Shown here: piece after piece, positions 37,169 through 47,115 of the stretch
How the letters are laid out: each line of letters starts with the position of its first letter
Position numbering within the stretch: position 1 is the stretch's first letter
Source: Pseudomonas sp. GOM6
Lineage (GTDB): Bacteria > Pseudomonadota > Gammaproteobacteria > Pseudomonadales > Pseudomonadaceae
Assembly (NCBI RefSeq): GCF_029537485.1
Contig: NZ_JARPUS010000009.1
Span: forward strand, 62,001-126,000
Reading direction: 5' to 3'
DNA length: 64,000 bases
The notes under the pieces: model-generated
The model's input: only the letters and a program-made list of their open reading frames with translations
Told to the model about the DNA's origin: nothing
Databases searched by the model: none
Position numbers and translations under genes: made by a program

Positions 37169-37759
37169 ATGCGCAGTTTACAGGGGGTAAATGAGCAGTC
37201 CGAAGCCGCTCTCAACGCGGTTTTTCCGACGCACAGCCAATCCGCGCGCGGCTTCACGCTGATCGAACTGCTGGTGGTCCTGGTGCTGCTCGGCGTGCTG
37301 ACCAGCCTCGCCGTGCTCGGCAGTGGTATCGCCAGCAGCCCGGCACGCAAACTCCAGGATGAGGCCGAGCGCCTCAACAGCGTATTGCGCGTGCTGCTCG
37401 ACGAGGCAGTGCTGGACAACCGCGAATACGGCGTGCGTTTCGATCAGCACCGCTATCAGGTGCTGCGCTTCGATCCACGCCAGGCACGCTGGGTGCCGTT
37501 GGACGACAAGGTGCATGAATTGCCGGAGTGGGCCGAGCTGAGCATCAAGGTGGAGGAGCAGGACATCGGTCTGCTCGGTGCCAAGGATGAAAAGAAGGCT
37601 TCGTCGGTCAAGCCCCCGCAGTTGCTGATTCTGTCCAGTGGCGAACTGACGCCATTCACGCTGCGTTTGGCTGGTGGTCGTGGCCGTGATGCCCCGGTGC
37701 TACTGCTGAGCAGCGACGGCTTCGCCGAGCCGCAGCTGACCACGGAGAAGGCCAGGTGA
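37169..37759 (+). CDS. xcpU: Minor pseudopilin (GspH)
   Basis: 196 residues. Cleavage motif RG^FTLIELLVVLVLLGVL with Glu5 of the mature protein. The pre-sequence is unusually long, 28 residues, where about 6-10 is usual; no in-frame start nearer the cleavage site is available, since no ATG, GTG or TTG codon lies between. GAGAG is about 11 bases upstream of ATG 37169. Part of the tip complex with XcpV, XcpW and XcpX. The stop overlaps the xcpV start. Confidence 0.92.
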   Translation: MRSLQGVNEQSEAALNAVFPTHSQSARGFTLIELLVVLVLLGVLTSLAVLGSGIASSPARKLQDEAERLNSVLRVLLDEAVLDNREYGVRFDQHRYQVLRFDPRQARWVPLDDKVHELPEWAELSIKVEEQDIGLLGAKDEKKASSVKPPQLLILSSGELTPFTLRLAGGRGRDAPVLLLSSDGFAEPQLTTEKAR

Positions 37760-38145
37760 AGCGTGTGCGCGGTTTCACCCTGCTGGAAGTGCTGGTGGCC
37801 CTGGCGATCTTCGCCGTGGTCGCCGCCAGCGTGCTCAGCGCCAGCGCCCGCTCGCTAAAGACCGCCGCGCGGCTGGAGGACAAGACCTTCGCCAGCTGGC
37901 TGGCAGACAATCGTCTGCAGGAAATGCAGCTGGCCGATACGCCACCCGGCGAGGGCCGCGAGCAGGGCGAGGAAACCTATGCCGGGCGCCGCTGGCTATG
38001 GGAAAGCGACGTGCAGGCAACCAGCGAGCCGGAGATGCTGCGCATCACCATACGCGTGGCGCCGCGGCCCGAGCGCGGGCTGGCCGGCAAGGTCGAGGAT
38101 AACGCGCTGGTGACCCTGTCCGGCTTCGTCGGGGTTGCGCCATGA
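37756..38145 (+). CDS. xcpV: Minor pseudopilin (GspI)
   Basis: 129 residues from GTG 37756, overlapping xcpU by four bases. Short leader MKRVRG, cleavage before FTLLEVLVALAIFAVVAAS with Glu5. A short globular part with a RRWLWESDVQ strand follows, as in the GspI/T2SSI family. Nucleates the tip complex of the pseudopilus. Overlaps xcpW by four bases. Confidence 0.95.
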   Translation: MKRVRGFTLLEVLVALAIFAVVAASVLSASARSLKTAARLEDKTFASWLADNRLQEMQLADTPPGEGREQGEETYAGRRWLWESDVQATSEPEMLRITIRVAPRPERGLAGKVEDNALVTLSGFVGVAP

Positions 38146-38852
38146 GACGCATGCAGGGTTTCACTCTGCTGGAAGTGCTGATCGCCATCGCCATCTTTGC
38201 CCTGCTGGCCATGGCCACCTATCGCATGCTCGACAGCGTGATGCAGACCGACCGTGGCCAGCGCGAGCAGGAGCAGCGCCTGCGTGAGCTGACGCGGGCC
38301 ATGGCGGCGTTCGAACGGGATTTGCTGCAGGTGCGCTCGCGCCCGGTACGTGACCCCCTGGGCGACCCCGTCCCGGTGATGCGCGGCGACAGTGGGCGTA
38401 ATACGGTGCTGGAGTTCACCCGCAGTGGCTGGCGTAATCCACTGGGGCAGCCGCGCTCCACGCTGCAGCGAGTGCGCTGGCAACTGCAGGGCGAGCGCTG
38501 GCAGCGCGCCTACTGGCCGGTGCTGGATCAGGCCGCGGACAGCCAGCCGCGAATCCAGCAGGCACTCGATGGCGTCAGTCGCTTCGAGCTGCGCTTTCTC
38601 GATGGCGACGGACGCTGGCTGCAGAACTGGCCGGCACCGACCAGCAATGCCGACGAAGCTCTGACCCAGTTGCCGCGTGCGGTCGAACTGATCATCGAAC
38701 ACCGCCGCTACGGTGAGCTGCGCCGGCTCTGGCGCCTGCCGGAGATGGCCCAGCAGGAGCAGTTGAATGTTCCGGGTGGTGAGGAGCAGGGTACTGACAG
38801 CCTGTTGCCCGAAGAACCGAGTCCCGATACCGGCGAGGCCCTGACGCAATGA
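38142..38852 (+). CDS. xcpW: Minor pseudopilin (GspJ)
   Basis: 236 residues. Leader MRRMQG, cleavage before FTLLEVLIAIAIFALLAMATY with Glu5. The soluble domain includes the family regions AMAAFERDLLQVRSRPVRD, LEFTRSGWRNPL and ELRFLDGDGRWLQNWP. The tail after about residue 205 is longer and acidic (Glu/Pro-rich), probably disordered. Tip-complex component; ATGA overlap with xcpX. Confidence 0.95.
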   Translation: MRRMQGFTLLEVLIAIAIFALLAMATYRMLDSVMQTDRGQREQEQRLRELTRAMAAFERDLLQVRSRPVRDPLGDPVPVMRGDSGRNTVLEFTRSGWRNPLGQPRSTLQRVRWQLQGERWQRAYWPVLDQAADSQPRIQQALDGVSRFELRFLDGDGRWLQNWPAPTSNADEALTQLPRAVELIIEHRRYGELRRLWRLPEMAQQEQLNVPGGEEQGTDSLLPEEPSPDTGEALTQ

Positions 38853-39799
38853 AGCGACAGCGTGGGGTCGCCCTGATTACCGTGTTGCTGGTGGTGGCAC
38901 TGGTCACAGTGATCTGTGCCGCGCTGCTGTTGCGTCAGCAGCTGGCGATCCGCAGCACCGGCAATCAGCTTCTGGTGCGCCAGGCTCAATACTACGCCGA
39001 GGGCGGCGAGTTGCTGGCCCAGGCCCTGCTGCGTCGTGACCAGGAACAAGGCGTGGTGGACCACCTGGCCGAGCCCTGGGCCAACCCGCGGCTGCAGTTC
39101 CCGCTCGATGAGGGTGGCGAGGTGCGCCTGCGCATCGAAGATCTGGCCGGGCGATTCAACCTCAACAGTCTGGCCATCGTCGGTGAAGAGGGCGATCTGG
39201 CCGCACTGCGCTTTCGCCGCCTGTTACAGCATCTGCAGCTCAGCCTGGCTTACGCCGACCGTCTACAGGACTGGCTGGATGCCGACCAGGAGGCCAGCGG
39301 TTCGAATGGCGCCGAGGACGACCAGTACCTGCTGCTCGACCCGCCATACCGGACGGGTACGGGGCGCATCGCCGATACCTCCGAGCTGCGCCTGCTGCTG
39401 GGCATGACCGATGCCGATTATCGGCGTTTGGCGCCTTTCGTGGCGGCCTTGCCCAGCCAGACCGAGCTCAACATCAATACCGCCAGTGCCGAAGTGTTGG
39501 CATGTCTGGGCGAGGGTATTCCCGCCTCGGCACTGCAGTCGGCCATCGAGGGGCGTGGGCGCAGTGGCTATACCGATCTGGGGCGCTTCGTCCAGCAATG
39601 GTCTGCCTATGACGTCAGCGCCCAGGGGCTGGGCATCGGCAGCCAGTATTTCCGTGTCACCACCGAAGTGTTGCTGGGCGATCGGCGCCAGGTGCTGACC
39701 AGTTATCTGCAACGCGGTAATGACAAGTACGTGCGCCTGATGGCACGCGATCTGGGGCAGGAGGGCCTGGGGCCCGAGCCCGATGAGGAGTCCGAGTGA
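38849..39799 (+). CDS. xcpX: Minor pseudopilin (GspK)
   Basis: 316 residues. Leader MKRQRG, cleavage before VALITVLLVVALVTVIC. Residue 5 of the mature protein is Thr rather than Glu, the known exception in GspK, which caps the pseudopilus. The large soluble domain has LRIEDLAGRFNLN, a helical insertion with DWLDADQEAS, and ELNINTASAEVLACL. Overlaps xcpW by four bases and ends in the start of xcpY. Confidence 0.95.
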   Translation: MKRQRGVALITVLLVVALVTVICAALLLRQQLAIRSTGNQLLVRQAQYYAEGGELLAQALLRRDQEQGVVDHLAEPWANPRLQFPLDEGGEVRLRIEDLAGRFNLNSLAIVGEEGDLAALRFRRLLQHLQLSLAYADRLQDWLDADQEASGSNGAEDDQYLLLDPPYRTGTGRIADTSELRLLLGMTDADYRRLAPFVAALPSQTELNINTASAEVLACLGEGIPASALQSAIEGRGRSGYTDLGRFVQQWSAYDVSAQGLGIGSQYFRVTTEVLLGDRRQVLTSYLQRGNDKYVRLMARDLGQEGLGPEPDEESE

Positions 39800-40938
39800 T
39801 GAGTCCTACCCTGTTTCTTCCGCCGCAGGCCTGTGCCGAGGTGTCCGCCGAGCTGCTGGTGTGGCGGGTGGAGGGCGATGCCTGTGTGCAGCAGGCGTTC
39901 GCCGACGCTGTGCCGCATCAGGGCACCTGGCGCCTGATTGTGCCGGTCGAGGCGGTGACCCTGTGTACGGTGCAGCTACCGACCACCAAGGCGCGCTGGT
40001 TGGCCAAGGCCCTGCCGTTTGCCGTGGAAGAGCTGCTGGCGGAAGACGTCGAGCAGTTTCACCTGTGTGTCGGCGCGCCGCTGGCTGACGGTCGTCATCG
40101 GGTGCACGCGGTCAAGCGCGAATGGCTGAGCCGCTGGCTGGCCCTGTGCGAGGTCAATCCACCGCGGCGTATCGAAGTGGATGCCGACCTGCTGACGGGG
40201 GAGGGCAGTCAATTGCTCTGTGCCAGCGAGCGCTGGCTGTTGGGCGGCAGCGGCGAGGCGCGTATGGCTGTGCGTGCTGGCGATTGGGCGATGCTGGCGC
40301 CGCTTTGTGCGCAGCCGCGGGTGGCCCTTGTCGAGGCGGGGCAGCCCGTGCCTGCGGATATGGACGAGGTGCACGAAATCGACCGGGCACTGCCCTGGCT
40401 GGCTGCGCGCACGGCCGACTGCAACCTGGCGCAGGGGCCGTTCGCCGTACGTGAACCTTCCGGCGAGTGGCGGCGCTGGCGGCCTTTGGCGGCGCTGCTG
40501 GCATTCTGCGTGGTCTTGCAGTGGGGCTTCGACCTGGCTCGGGGCTGGCATCTGCAACGCGAAGGCGAGCGCTACGCCGAGGCCAATCGAGAGCTCTACC
40601 GCGAGCTGTTTCCTCAGGACAGCAAGCTGATCAACCTGCGGGCTCAGTTCGATCAGCATCTAAGGGCGGCCGAAAGCGGCGGGCAGAGCCAGTTGCTGGC
40701 GCTGCTCGAACAGGCGGCGACGGCGCTTAATCAGCAGGGCGCGCAGGTGCAGGTGGAGCAGCTGGACTTCAGTGCCCAGCGCGGAGAACTGGCGTTCAAC
40801 CTGTTGGCCAGCGACTTCGCCGCGCTGGAAACCCTGCGTGGCCAGCTACAGGAGGCCGGGTTGGCTGTGGATATGGGTTCGGCGAGCCGGGAGGATAATG
40901 GCGTCAGTGCCCGCTTGGTGATTGGAGGCAACGGATGA
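39799..40938 (+). CDS. xcpY: Type II secretion platform protein (GspL)
   Basis: 379 residues from ATG 39799 (a GTG directly before it is also possible; GAGGAG lies eight bases upstream of the ATG). The cytoplasmic actin-like domain (1-~220), which binds XcpR, includes LAKALPFAVEELLAEDVEQFH. One membrane helix at about 228-243 (ALLAFCVVLQWGFDL) is followed by a periplasmic ferredoxin-like domain. Pairs with XcpZ. Overlaps xcpX at one end and xcpZ at the other. Confidence 0.93.
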   Translation: MSPTLFLPPQACAEVSAELLVWRVEGDACVQQAFADAVPHQGTWRLIVPVEAVTLCTVQLPTTKARWLAKALPFAVEELLAEDVEQFHLCVGAPLADGRHRVHAVKREWLSRWLALCEVNPPRRIEVDADLLTGEGSQLLCASERWLLGGSGEARMAVRAGDWAMLAPLCAQPRVALVEAGQPVPADMDEVHEIDRALPWLAARTADCNLAQGPFAVREPSGEWRRWRPLAALLAFCVVLQWGFDLARGWHLQREGERYAEANRELYRELFPQDSKLINLRAQFDQHLRAAESGGQSQLLALLEQAATALNQQGAQVQVEQLDFSAQRGELAFNLLASDFAALETLRGQLQEAGLAVDMGSASREDNGVSARLVIGGNG

Positions 40939-41447
40939 GCAAGTTGTACATGCAATGGTCGCAACGCCTGGCACAGAGTCCGCTGGGTACCCGCTGGCAG
41001 GCCATGCCGCCGCGCGACCGCCTGGCACTGAGCCTGCTCGGCGGTTTCCTGCTGGTGGTGCTGCTCTACCTGCTGGCCTGGCGCCCGGTTAGCCAGAACC
41101 TGGAGCAGGCGCACAGCTTTCTCCTGCAACAGCGCACGCTCAACAGCTACATGCAGGCCCATGCTGCCGACGTGCGGGCCATGCAGGGCCGGCCGCAGGT
41201 CAGTCTCGACCCGGCGCGGCTGCAAGGTCTGGTGACCGCCAGTGCGGCCAGTCAGGGCCTGAACGTCGAGCGTTTGGACAATCAGGGCGATGGTAGTCTG
41301 CAGGTCAGCCTGCAACCCACGGAGTTCGCCCGCCTGCTGCGCTGGCTGGTGAGTCTGGAGGAGCAGGGCGTGCGCGTGGCGGAAGCGGGGCTGGAGCGTG
41401 GCGATCAGGGACTGGTCAACAGTCGTTTGTTGCTCAGTTCCAACTAG
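40935..41447 (+). CDS. xcpZ: Type II secretion platform protein (GspM)
   Basis: 170 residues. Short cytoplasmic start, a membrane helix at about 30-50 (LALSLLGGFLLVVLLYLLAW), and a periplasmic ferredoxin-like domain with PARLQGLVTASAASQGLNVERLDNQ and a final LLSSN. Stabilises XcpY. Last gene of the operon; no gspN follows, as in other Pseudomonas xcp clusters. The next 146 bases hold no gene but contain the tRNA-Val promoter. Confidence 0.94.
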   Translation: MSKLYMQWSQRLAQSPLGTRWQAMPPRDRLALSLLGGFLLVVLLYLLAWRPVSQNLEQAHSFLLQQRTLNSYMQAHAADVRAMQGRPQVSLDPARLQGLVTASAASQGLNVERLDNQGDGSLQVSLQPTEFARLLRWLVSLEEQGVRVAEAGLERGDQGLVNSRLLLSSN

Positions 41448-41541
41448 GCATGGTGCACCGAATAGAGGCTTGTGCCTTCGAATCGTGCACTGCCGTATTC
41501 CCCTGGAGATTACCTTGCAGTAAAAAAATCCAAGCCGGGTG

Positions 41542-41570
41542 TTGACTTAGCAAAGGCGCCTGCGTAAATT
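41542..41570 (+). promoter_or_regulatory. sigma70 promoter for the tRNA-Val/tRNA-Asp unit
   Basis: TTGACT (41542-41547) and TAAATT (41565-41570) are 17 bases apart. A GC-rich stretch GCGCCACC follows the -10, as is common at stringently controlled tRNA promoters. Confidence 0.65.
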
Positions 41571-41593
41571 GCGCCACCTCGCAAGGCTACATC

Positions 41594-41669
41594 GGGTGAT
41601 TAGCTCAGCCGGGAGAGCATCTGCCTTACAAGCAGAGGGTCGGCGGTTCGATCCCGTCATCACCCACCA
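41594..41669 (+). tRNA. tRNA-Val (anticodon UAC)
   Basis: 76-base cloverleaf: acceptor GGGTGAT/ATCACCC, D-arm AGCTCAGCCGGGAGAGC, anticodon loop CTTACAA with TAC, T-arm GGCGGTTCGATCCCGTC, encoded CCA. It is 22 bases before tRNA-Asp and shares its promoter. Confidence 0.97.
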
Positions 41670-41691
41670 AGCCTCTTGCGAGAACCGACGC

Positions 41692-41768
41692 GCAGCGGTA
41701 GTTCAGTCGGTTAGAATACCGGCCTGTCACGCCGGGGGTCGCGGGTTCGAGTCCCGTCCGCTGCGCCA
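41692..41768 (+). tRNA. tRNA-Asp (anticodon GUC)
   Basis: 77-base cloverleaf: acceptor GCAGCGG/CCGCTGC, anticodon loop CTGTCAC with GTC, T-arm GCGGGTTCGAGTCCCGT, discriminator G, encoded CCA. Second tRNA of the pair; a terminator follows eight bases later. Confidence 0.97.
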
Positions 41769-41775
41769 TATCAAG

Positions 41776-41812
41776 AGAAGCCCTCAGCTCGCAAGAGCTG
41801 GGGGCTTTTCGC
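41776..41812 (+). terminator. Rho-independent terminator after tRNA-Asp
   Basis: AAGCCC-TCAGCTC-GCAA-GAGCTGGGGGCTT: an imperfect stem of about 13 pairs followed by TTTCGC. Closes the tRNA pair. Confidence 0.85.
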
Positions 41813-41828
41813 ATGGGCCGGAAAAATC

Positions 41829-41847
41829 GGTTGTCACAGGGTTGTCA
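41829..41847 (+). promoter_or_regulatory. Tandem GGTTGTCA repeat upstream of a small ORF
   Basis: GGTTGTCA occurs at 41829-41836 and again at 41840-41847, 11 bases start to start, one helical turn, 68 bases upstream of the 28-codon ORF. About 20 bases further on, TGGCACGGTCTTTGTT (41867-41882) resembles a sigma54 promoter with GT in place of GC at -12. The combination suggests a regulated promoter, but it is unproven. Confidence 0.4.
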
Positions 41848-41914
41848 TCGGGAATCTTCAGGATTCTGGCACGGTCTTTGTTTAGACCATGCTCAGCAAC
41901 AGGAGGAAGACCCA

Positions 41915-42001
41915 ATGGATGACTACGTAGAAGAACTGTTGGAAGCGCACGCTCTGGATCAGGATTCGCTCGATCCGGCCGAGGACGCTACAGAGCTTTA
42001 A
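41915..42001 (+). CDS. Small acidic protein, 28 residues, unknown function
   Basis: ATG 41915 follows a near-perfect ribosome site AGGAGGAAG six bases away. The product MDDYVEELLEAHALDQDSLD-PAEDATEL has 12 Asp/Glu and no Lys or Arg; the first half could form an amphipathic helix. Its TAA (41999-42001) interlocks with the stop codon of the converging AraC-type gene. Evidence for expression is the ribosome site and the promoter-like sequence upstream. Too short for family assignment; it may instead be a leader or regulatory peptide. Confidence 0.6.
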   Translation: MDDYVEELLEAHALDQDSLDPAEDATEL

Positions 42002-43038
42002 CCCCTCTGCAGGCGCTGGCTGCGGCGGAATTCCCCCGGGGTCTGGCCGTTCCAGCGCTTGAACGCGCGTTGGAAGGCTTCCGCTGAGGCGAAGCCGAGC
42101 AGATAGGCGATCTCGCCAAAAGCCAGCTCGGTATCGCGGATATAGGCCATGGCCAGGTCGTGGCGGGTGTCATTGAGGATCGCCCGGTACTGTGTGCCTT
42201 CTTCCGCCAGCTTGCGCCGCAGTGTCCACACCGGTAGCTGCAGGCGTGCTGCGACTTCTTCCAGATCTGGCTCATGGCCGTGCAGCAACGGCCCCAGCAG
42301 GCGGGTAATGCGTTCGCGCAGACTGTGGGTGCGGGTGCGCTGTTCCAGTTCTCGTTCACACAACTCCAGCAGCTGATGCCAGGTGCTCGGGCAGTGTGCG
42401 GTATTGCGAATGGCCAGCGTCGCCTGGCTCAGGCGTAGCTGATTGGTGGTTGCACCGAATTCCACGGTGCAGCCAAAGGCCGCGCCATAGCGCTCGGCGT
42501 AGTCCGGGGCGGGAAATTCGATCTCCACTTTATCCAGTGCCACCCGGTTGCCACTCAGTTGGCAGAGGTGGCTGTGCCAACCGGCCAGCACCGAATCCAC
42601 CACAAAGCGGTTGTAGGCGTTGTAGGGGCTGATGGAGTAGAAGCGCAGCCAGGCGCCGCGGCTGTCCTCGTGGAAACTGGACTGGCCACGGTAGTTCTGT
42701 GCGTAGAGCGGCTCGAAGCGGGTGATGACCCGTGCCGCTTCGCGCAGATTGGGCGCCTGGGCTGCGGTGACGCCGACCAGGCCGAGCTGGTTCAGGCGAT
42801 TGAGGTGGCCCATCTCCAGACCCAGGGCAGGATTGCTGGTCAGCTGAATGGCCGCGTGCCCCAGGCGCATGTAGCGCGGAATCGACAGGCGTCCCTGGGG
42901 TTGGGCCAGGCGTTCACTGTCCAGGCCGAACTGCTCCAGCAATGCGCTGGCGGCGATGCCTCGTTCCTGCAGGGCATCCGCCAGGCTGTGGACGAAGCCG
43001 ACAGACAGCTCGCCCAGGCGTACGCGCGGACCTTTCAT
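41998..43038 (-). CDS. AraC-family transcriptional regulator (OruR/arabinose-binding-domain type)
   Basis: 346 residues. N-terminal ligand domain (about 20-210, the Arabinose_bd type seen in OruR and related Pseudomonas regulators) and a C-terminal double HTH at about 240-340: VAARLQLPVWTLRRKLAEEGTQYR, then AFGEIAYLLGFASAEAFQRAFKRWNGQTPGEFR in separate helices. It ends one base before the nitrilase-like gene begins its stop region and is transcribed in the same direction as it, so both may form an operon. Effector unknown. Confidence 0.92.
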   Translation of the reverse strand: MKGPRVRLGELSVGFVHSLADALQERGIAASALLEQFGLDSERLAQPQGRLSIPRYMRLGHAAIQLTSNPALGLEMGHLNRLNQLGLVGVTAAQAPNLREAARVITRFEPLYAQNYRGQSSFHEDSRGAWLRFYSISPYNAYNRFVVDSVLAGWHSHLCQLSGNRVALDKVEIEFPAPDYAERYGAAFGCTVEFGATTNQLRLSQATLAIRNTAHCPSTWHQLLELCERELEQRTRTHSLRERITRLLGPLLHGHEPDLEEVAARLQLPVWTLRRKLAEEGTQYRAILNDTRHDLAMAYIRDTELAFGEIAYLLGFASAEAFQRAFKRWNGQTPGEFRRSQRLQRG

Positions 43039-43039
43039 C

Positions 43040-44173
43040 TCACAGCCACAGGTTCAGCAGGCGGGCGCCGCGGCCTTCATTGATAAGGTGGTGCCCTTCG
43101 GGCTGCGCCACCACGCTTTGCCCATCGCTGCCCAGGTCCCATAGCTGGCCTCGCATAAACACGGTCATACCGGCGCGGGCCTGGGTACTCGACAGACGTC
43201 CAGGCAGCGAGTGACGCAGCCAGGCATCGCCCTCGCTCAGCTCGCCGGCGCGCGTGGCGACATCCGCGGGTGTGCCGGCGAATGTGGTGTAGCCGCCCCA
43301 GGGCTGTTGCCACAGGCCGTTGCCGGTGAGAAAGGCTGGCACGACCAGCAACTCCACGCCTTGCTCGGCCAGCGCGGCATAGCTCTGTGGGTACCAGCTG
43401 TCGGCGCAGATCAGCACGCCCAGGCGTCCGGCCGGGGTATCCACCACGCGCAGCGCCGAGCTGGGCGCTGCGGCGGTGAAGCCGGTTTCCGAGGGAATAG
43501 GGAACGCCTTGCGCTGCGGCTGGCCAAGCGGCAGACCATTCGGGCCGAATACCAGACTGACGTTGTACAGCGGGCCCTCTCCGGCGTGCAGTACGCCTTC
43601 TTCTACGCGCGGCTCGGGCAGCTCGATGGAGCCAGCCACTAGGGTCACACCGTAGCTTTCGGCCAGGCCGCCAAACAGGCTCTGGTAGTCGGCGGCCATC
43701 TGCTCGGCCTTCATGCGGAACAGCGCGTCGCTCAGGCGCTCTGCGCCCTGGGCCTGGAGCAAGGCCAACCCCAGATCCAGCGGGTGGCTGAGTGCCAGCC
43801 AGAGCATGGCTTGTTGCAGATGACTGGCGCTAAACACTTCGGGCTTCTCGCCGGCGGCTACCAGCCAGGTACCGATATGCTCGGGCAGTATCACAATGGT
43901 CTTGGTGTTGAGCAGGCTGTTCTGGCGTGCCTGGTCGAGATAGGCCGACAGCTTGCGCTGCAGGTGCAGGACGCTGCGGTAGTCGGCGCCGAACAACTCG
44001 GGCTGGATGCCCAACAGATTGCCGCGGCCCTGATCGTTGCCCAGGTTCAGTGCTAGATCACTGTACAGGTCGCTCTGGTAATGGCTGGCGGGCCGCCACT
44101 GGGTCCAGGCGGCGTAGCCGGTGAGGGCGAAGACGAGAGCAAGTAGCAGGCCGCGACGGATCAGGCGTGACAT
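43040..44173 (-). CDS. Membrane-anchored nitrilase-superfamily protein
   Basis: 377 residues. A signal-anchor at about 7-22 precedes a carbon-nitrogen hydrolase fold with all three catalytic residues in place: Glu98 in LPEHIG, Lys222 in PQRKAFP, Cys256 in LICADSWYP. The domain should therefore face the periplasm. Substrate unknown; the apolipoprotein N-acyltransferase branch is also membrane-bound but has several helices, unlike this protein. The gene lies one base from the AraC-type gene downstream and is divergent from fadH. Confidence 0.82.
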   Translation of the reverse strand: MSRLIRRGLLLALVFALTGYAAWTQWRPASHYQSDLYSDLALNLGNDQGRGNLLGIQPELFGADYRSVLHLQRKLSAYLDQARQNSLLNTKTIVILPEHIGTWLVAAGEKPEVFSASHLQQAMLWLALSHPLDLGLALLQAQGAERLSDALFRMKAEQMAADYQSLFGGLAESYGVTLVAGSIELPEPRVEEGVLHAGEGPLYNVSLVFGPNGLPLGQPQRKAFPIPSETGFTAAAPSSALRVVDTPAGRLGVLICADSWYPQSYAALAEQGVELLVVPAFLTGNGLWQQPWGGYTTFAGTPADVATRAGELSEGDAWLRHSLPGRLSSTQARAGMTVFMRGQLWDLGSDGQSVVAQPEGHHLINEGRGARLLNLWL

Positions 44174-44248
44174 GGCGGAATACGAGAGTGGATGATGCTG
44201 TCCAGATTAGGGCAAAGGTGCCCGGCTGCCCAGTGCTTCTGTTAGTTA

Positions 44249-46410
<2,162 letters not shown>

Positions 46411-46418
46411 TCGACAGA

Positions 46419-46445
46419 CGCCCCGCCCAGTGCGGGGCGTTTTCT
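46419..46445 (+). terminator. Terminator after fadH
   Basis: GCCCCGC-CCAGT-GCGGGGC followed by GTTTTCTTT. Only about 30 bases separate it from the next start, so the NTF2-like gene may have its own promoter or rely on read-through. Confidence 0.75.
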
Positions 46446-46474
46446 TTGTGGCTCACAACAATAAGGAGAAGCCC

Positions 46475-46906
46475 ATGTCCACCAATCTTCAATTGCAACC
46501 GGCCGCAGCCGCCAGCCTGCAGCGCTGGCACCAGTTCGTCGCCGCCCAGGACCTGAGCCCGCTGCCGGAACTGCTGCACCCGCAGGCGGTGTTCCGCTCG
46601 CCCATGGCGCACACCCCCTATCCGGGGGCACAGGTGGTCAACCTGATCCTCAATACCGTGCTCAAGGTATTCCAGGACTTCGCCTATCACCGTGAGCTGG
46701 CGACGGCAGACGGCCTCAACGTGGTGCTGGAGTTCAGCGCCAAGGTGGGCGGGCGTGAGCTCAAGGGCATCGACATGATCCGCTTCGATGAGGACGGCAA
46801 GATCGTCGAGTTCGAGGTGATGGTGCGCCCGATGAGTGGTCTGGCCGCTCTGGGCGAGGAAATGGGCCGGCGTCTGGCGCCCTTCCTGGCTGCCGCCAAG
46901 GCCTGA
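46475..46906 (+). CDS. NTF2-like (SnoaL/ketosteroid isomerase fold) protein
   Basis: 143 residues, AAGGAG ribosome site before ATG 46475. The cone-shaped alpha/beta fold is indicated by an N-terminal helix (LQRWHQFVAAQDLSPLPELLHPQAVFRSP split over two elements) and later strands VVLEFSAKVGG, LKGIDMIRFDEDGKIVEFEVMVRP. Family members include isomerases, dehydratases and non-enzymatic ligand binders, so no reaction is assigned. Its place directly behind fadH suggests an acyl or ketone ligand, which is a guess. Confidence 0.8.
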   Translation: MSTNLQLQPAAAASLQRWHQFVAAQDLSPLPELLHPQAVFRSPMAHTPYPGAQVVNLILNTVLKVFQDFAYHRELATADGLNVVLEFSAKVGGRELKGIDMIRFDEDGKIVEFEVMVRPMSGLAALGEEMGRRLAPFLAAAKA

Positions 46907-46938
46907 TTCGCCCAACCGTGTCACAGTTTTATCCGCTT

Positions 46939-46971
46939 GCCGTTCCGGACTTGCCAAGGGTACGGAACGGC
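46939..46971. repeat. Inverted repeat GCCGTTCCG...CGGAACGGC
   Basis: Nine perfectly matched bases on each side of a 15-base loop, in the 209-base gap between the NTF2-like gene and the coiled-coil protein gene. No T-run follows. It may be an mRNA-stabilising hairpin or an operator. I see nothing else in the gap. Confidence 0.5.
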
Positions 46972-47115
46972 TGCCAACCCAGTCACATTGCCCCTGTTGC
47001 TTTTTCCCCTAGACTTGCTCGAAACAAGGGATTGCGCCTGCCTGGCAGGTTGTGCGCCCGCGCGGGGCAACCCCGCAGCGTGCCGGTTGTGATCCTGATG
47101 GCCTGAGGGAAATTC

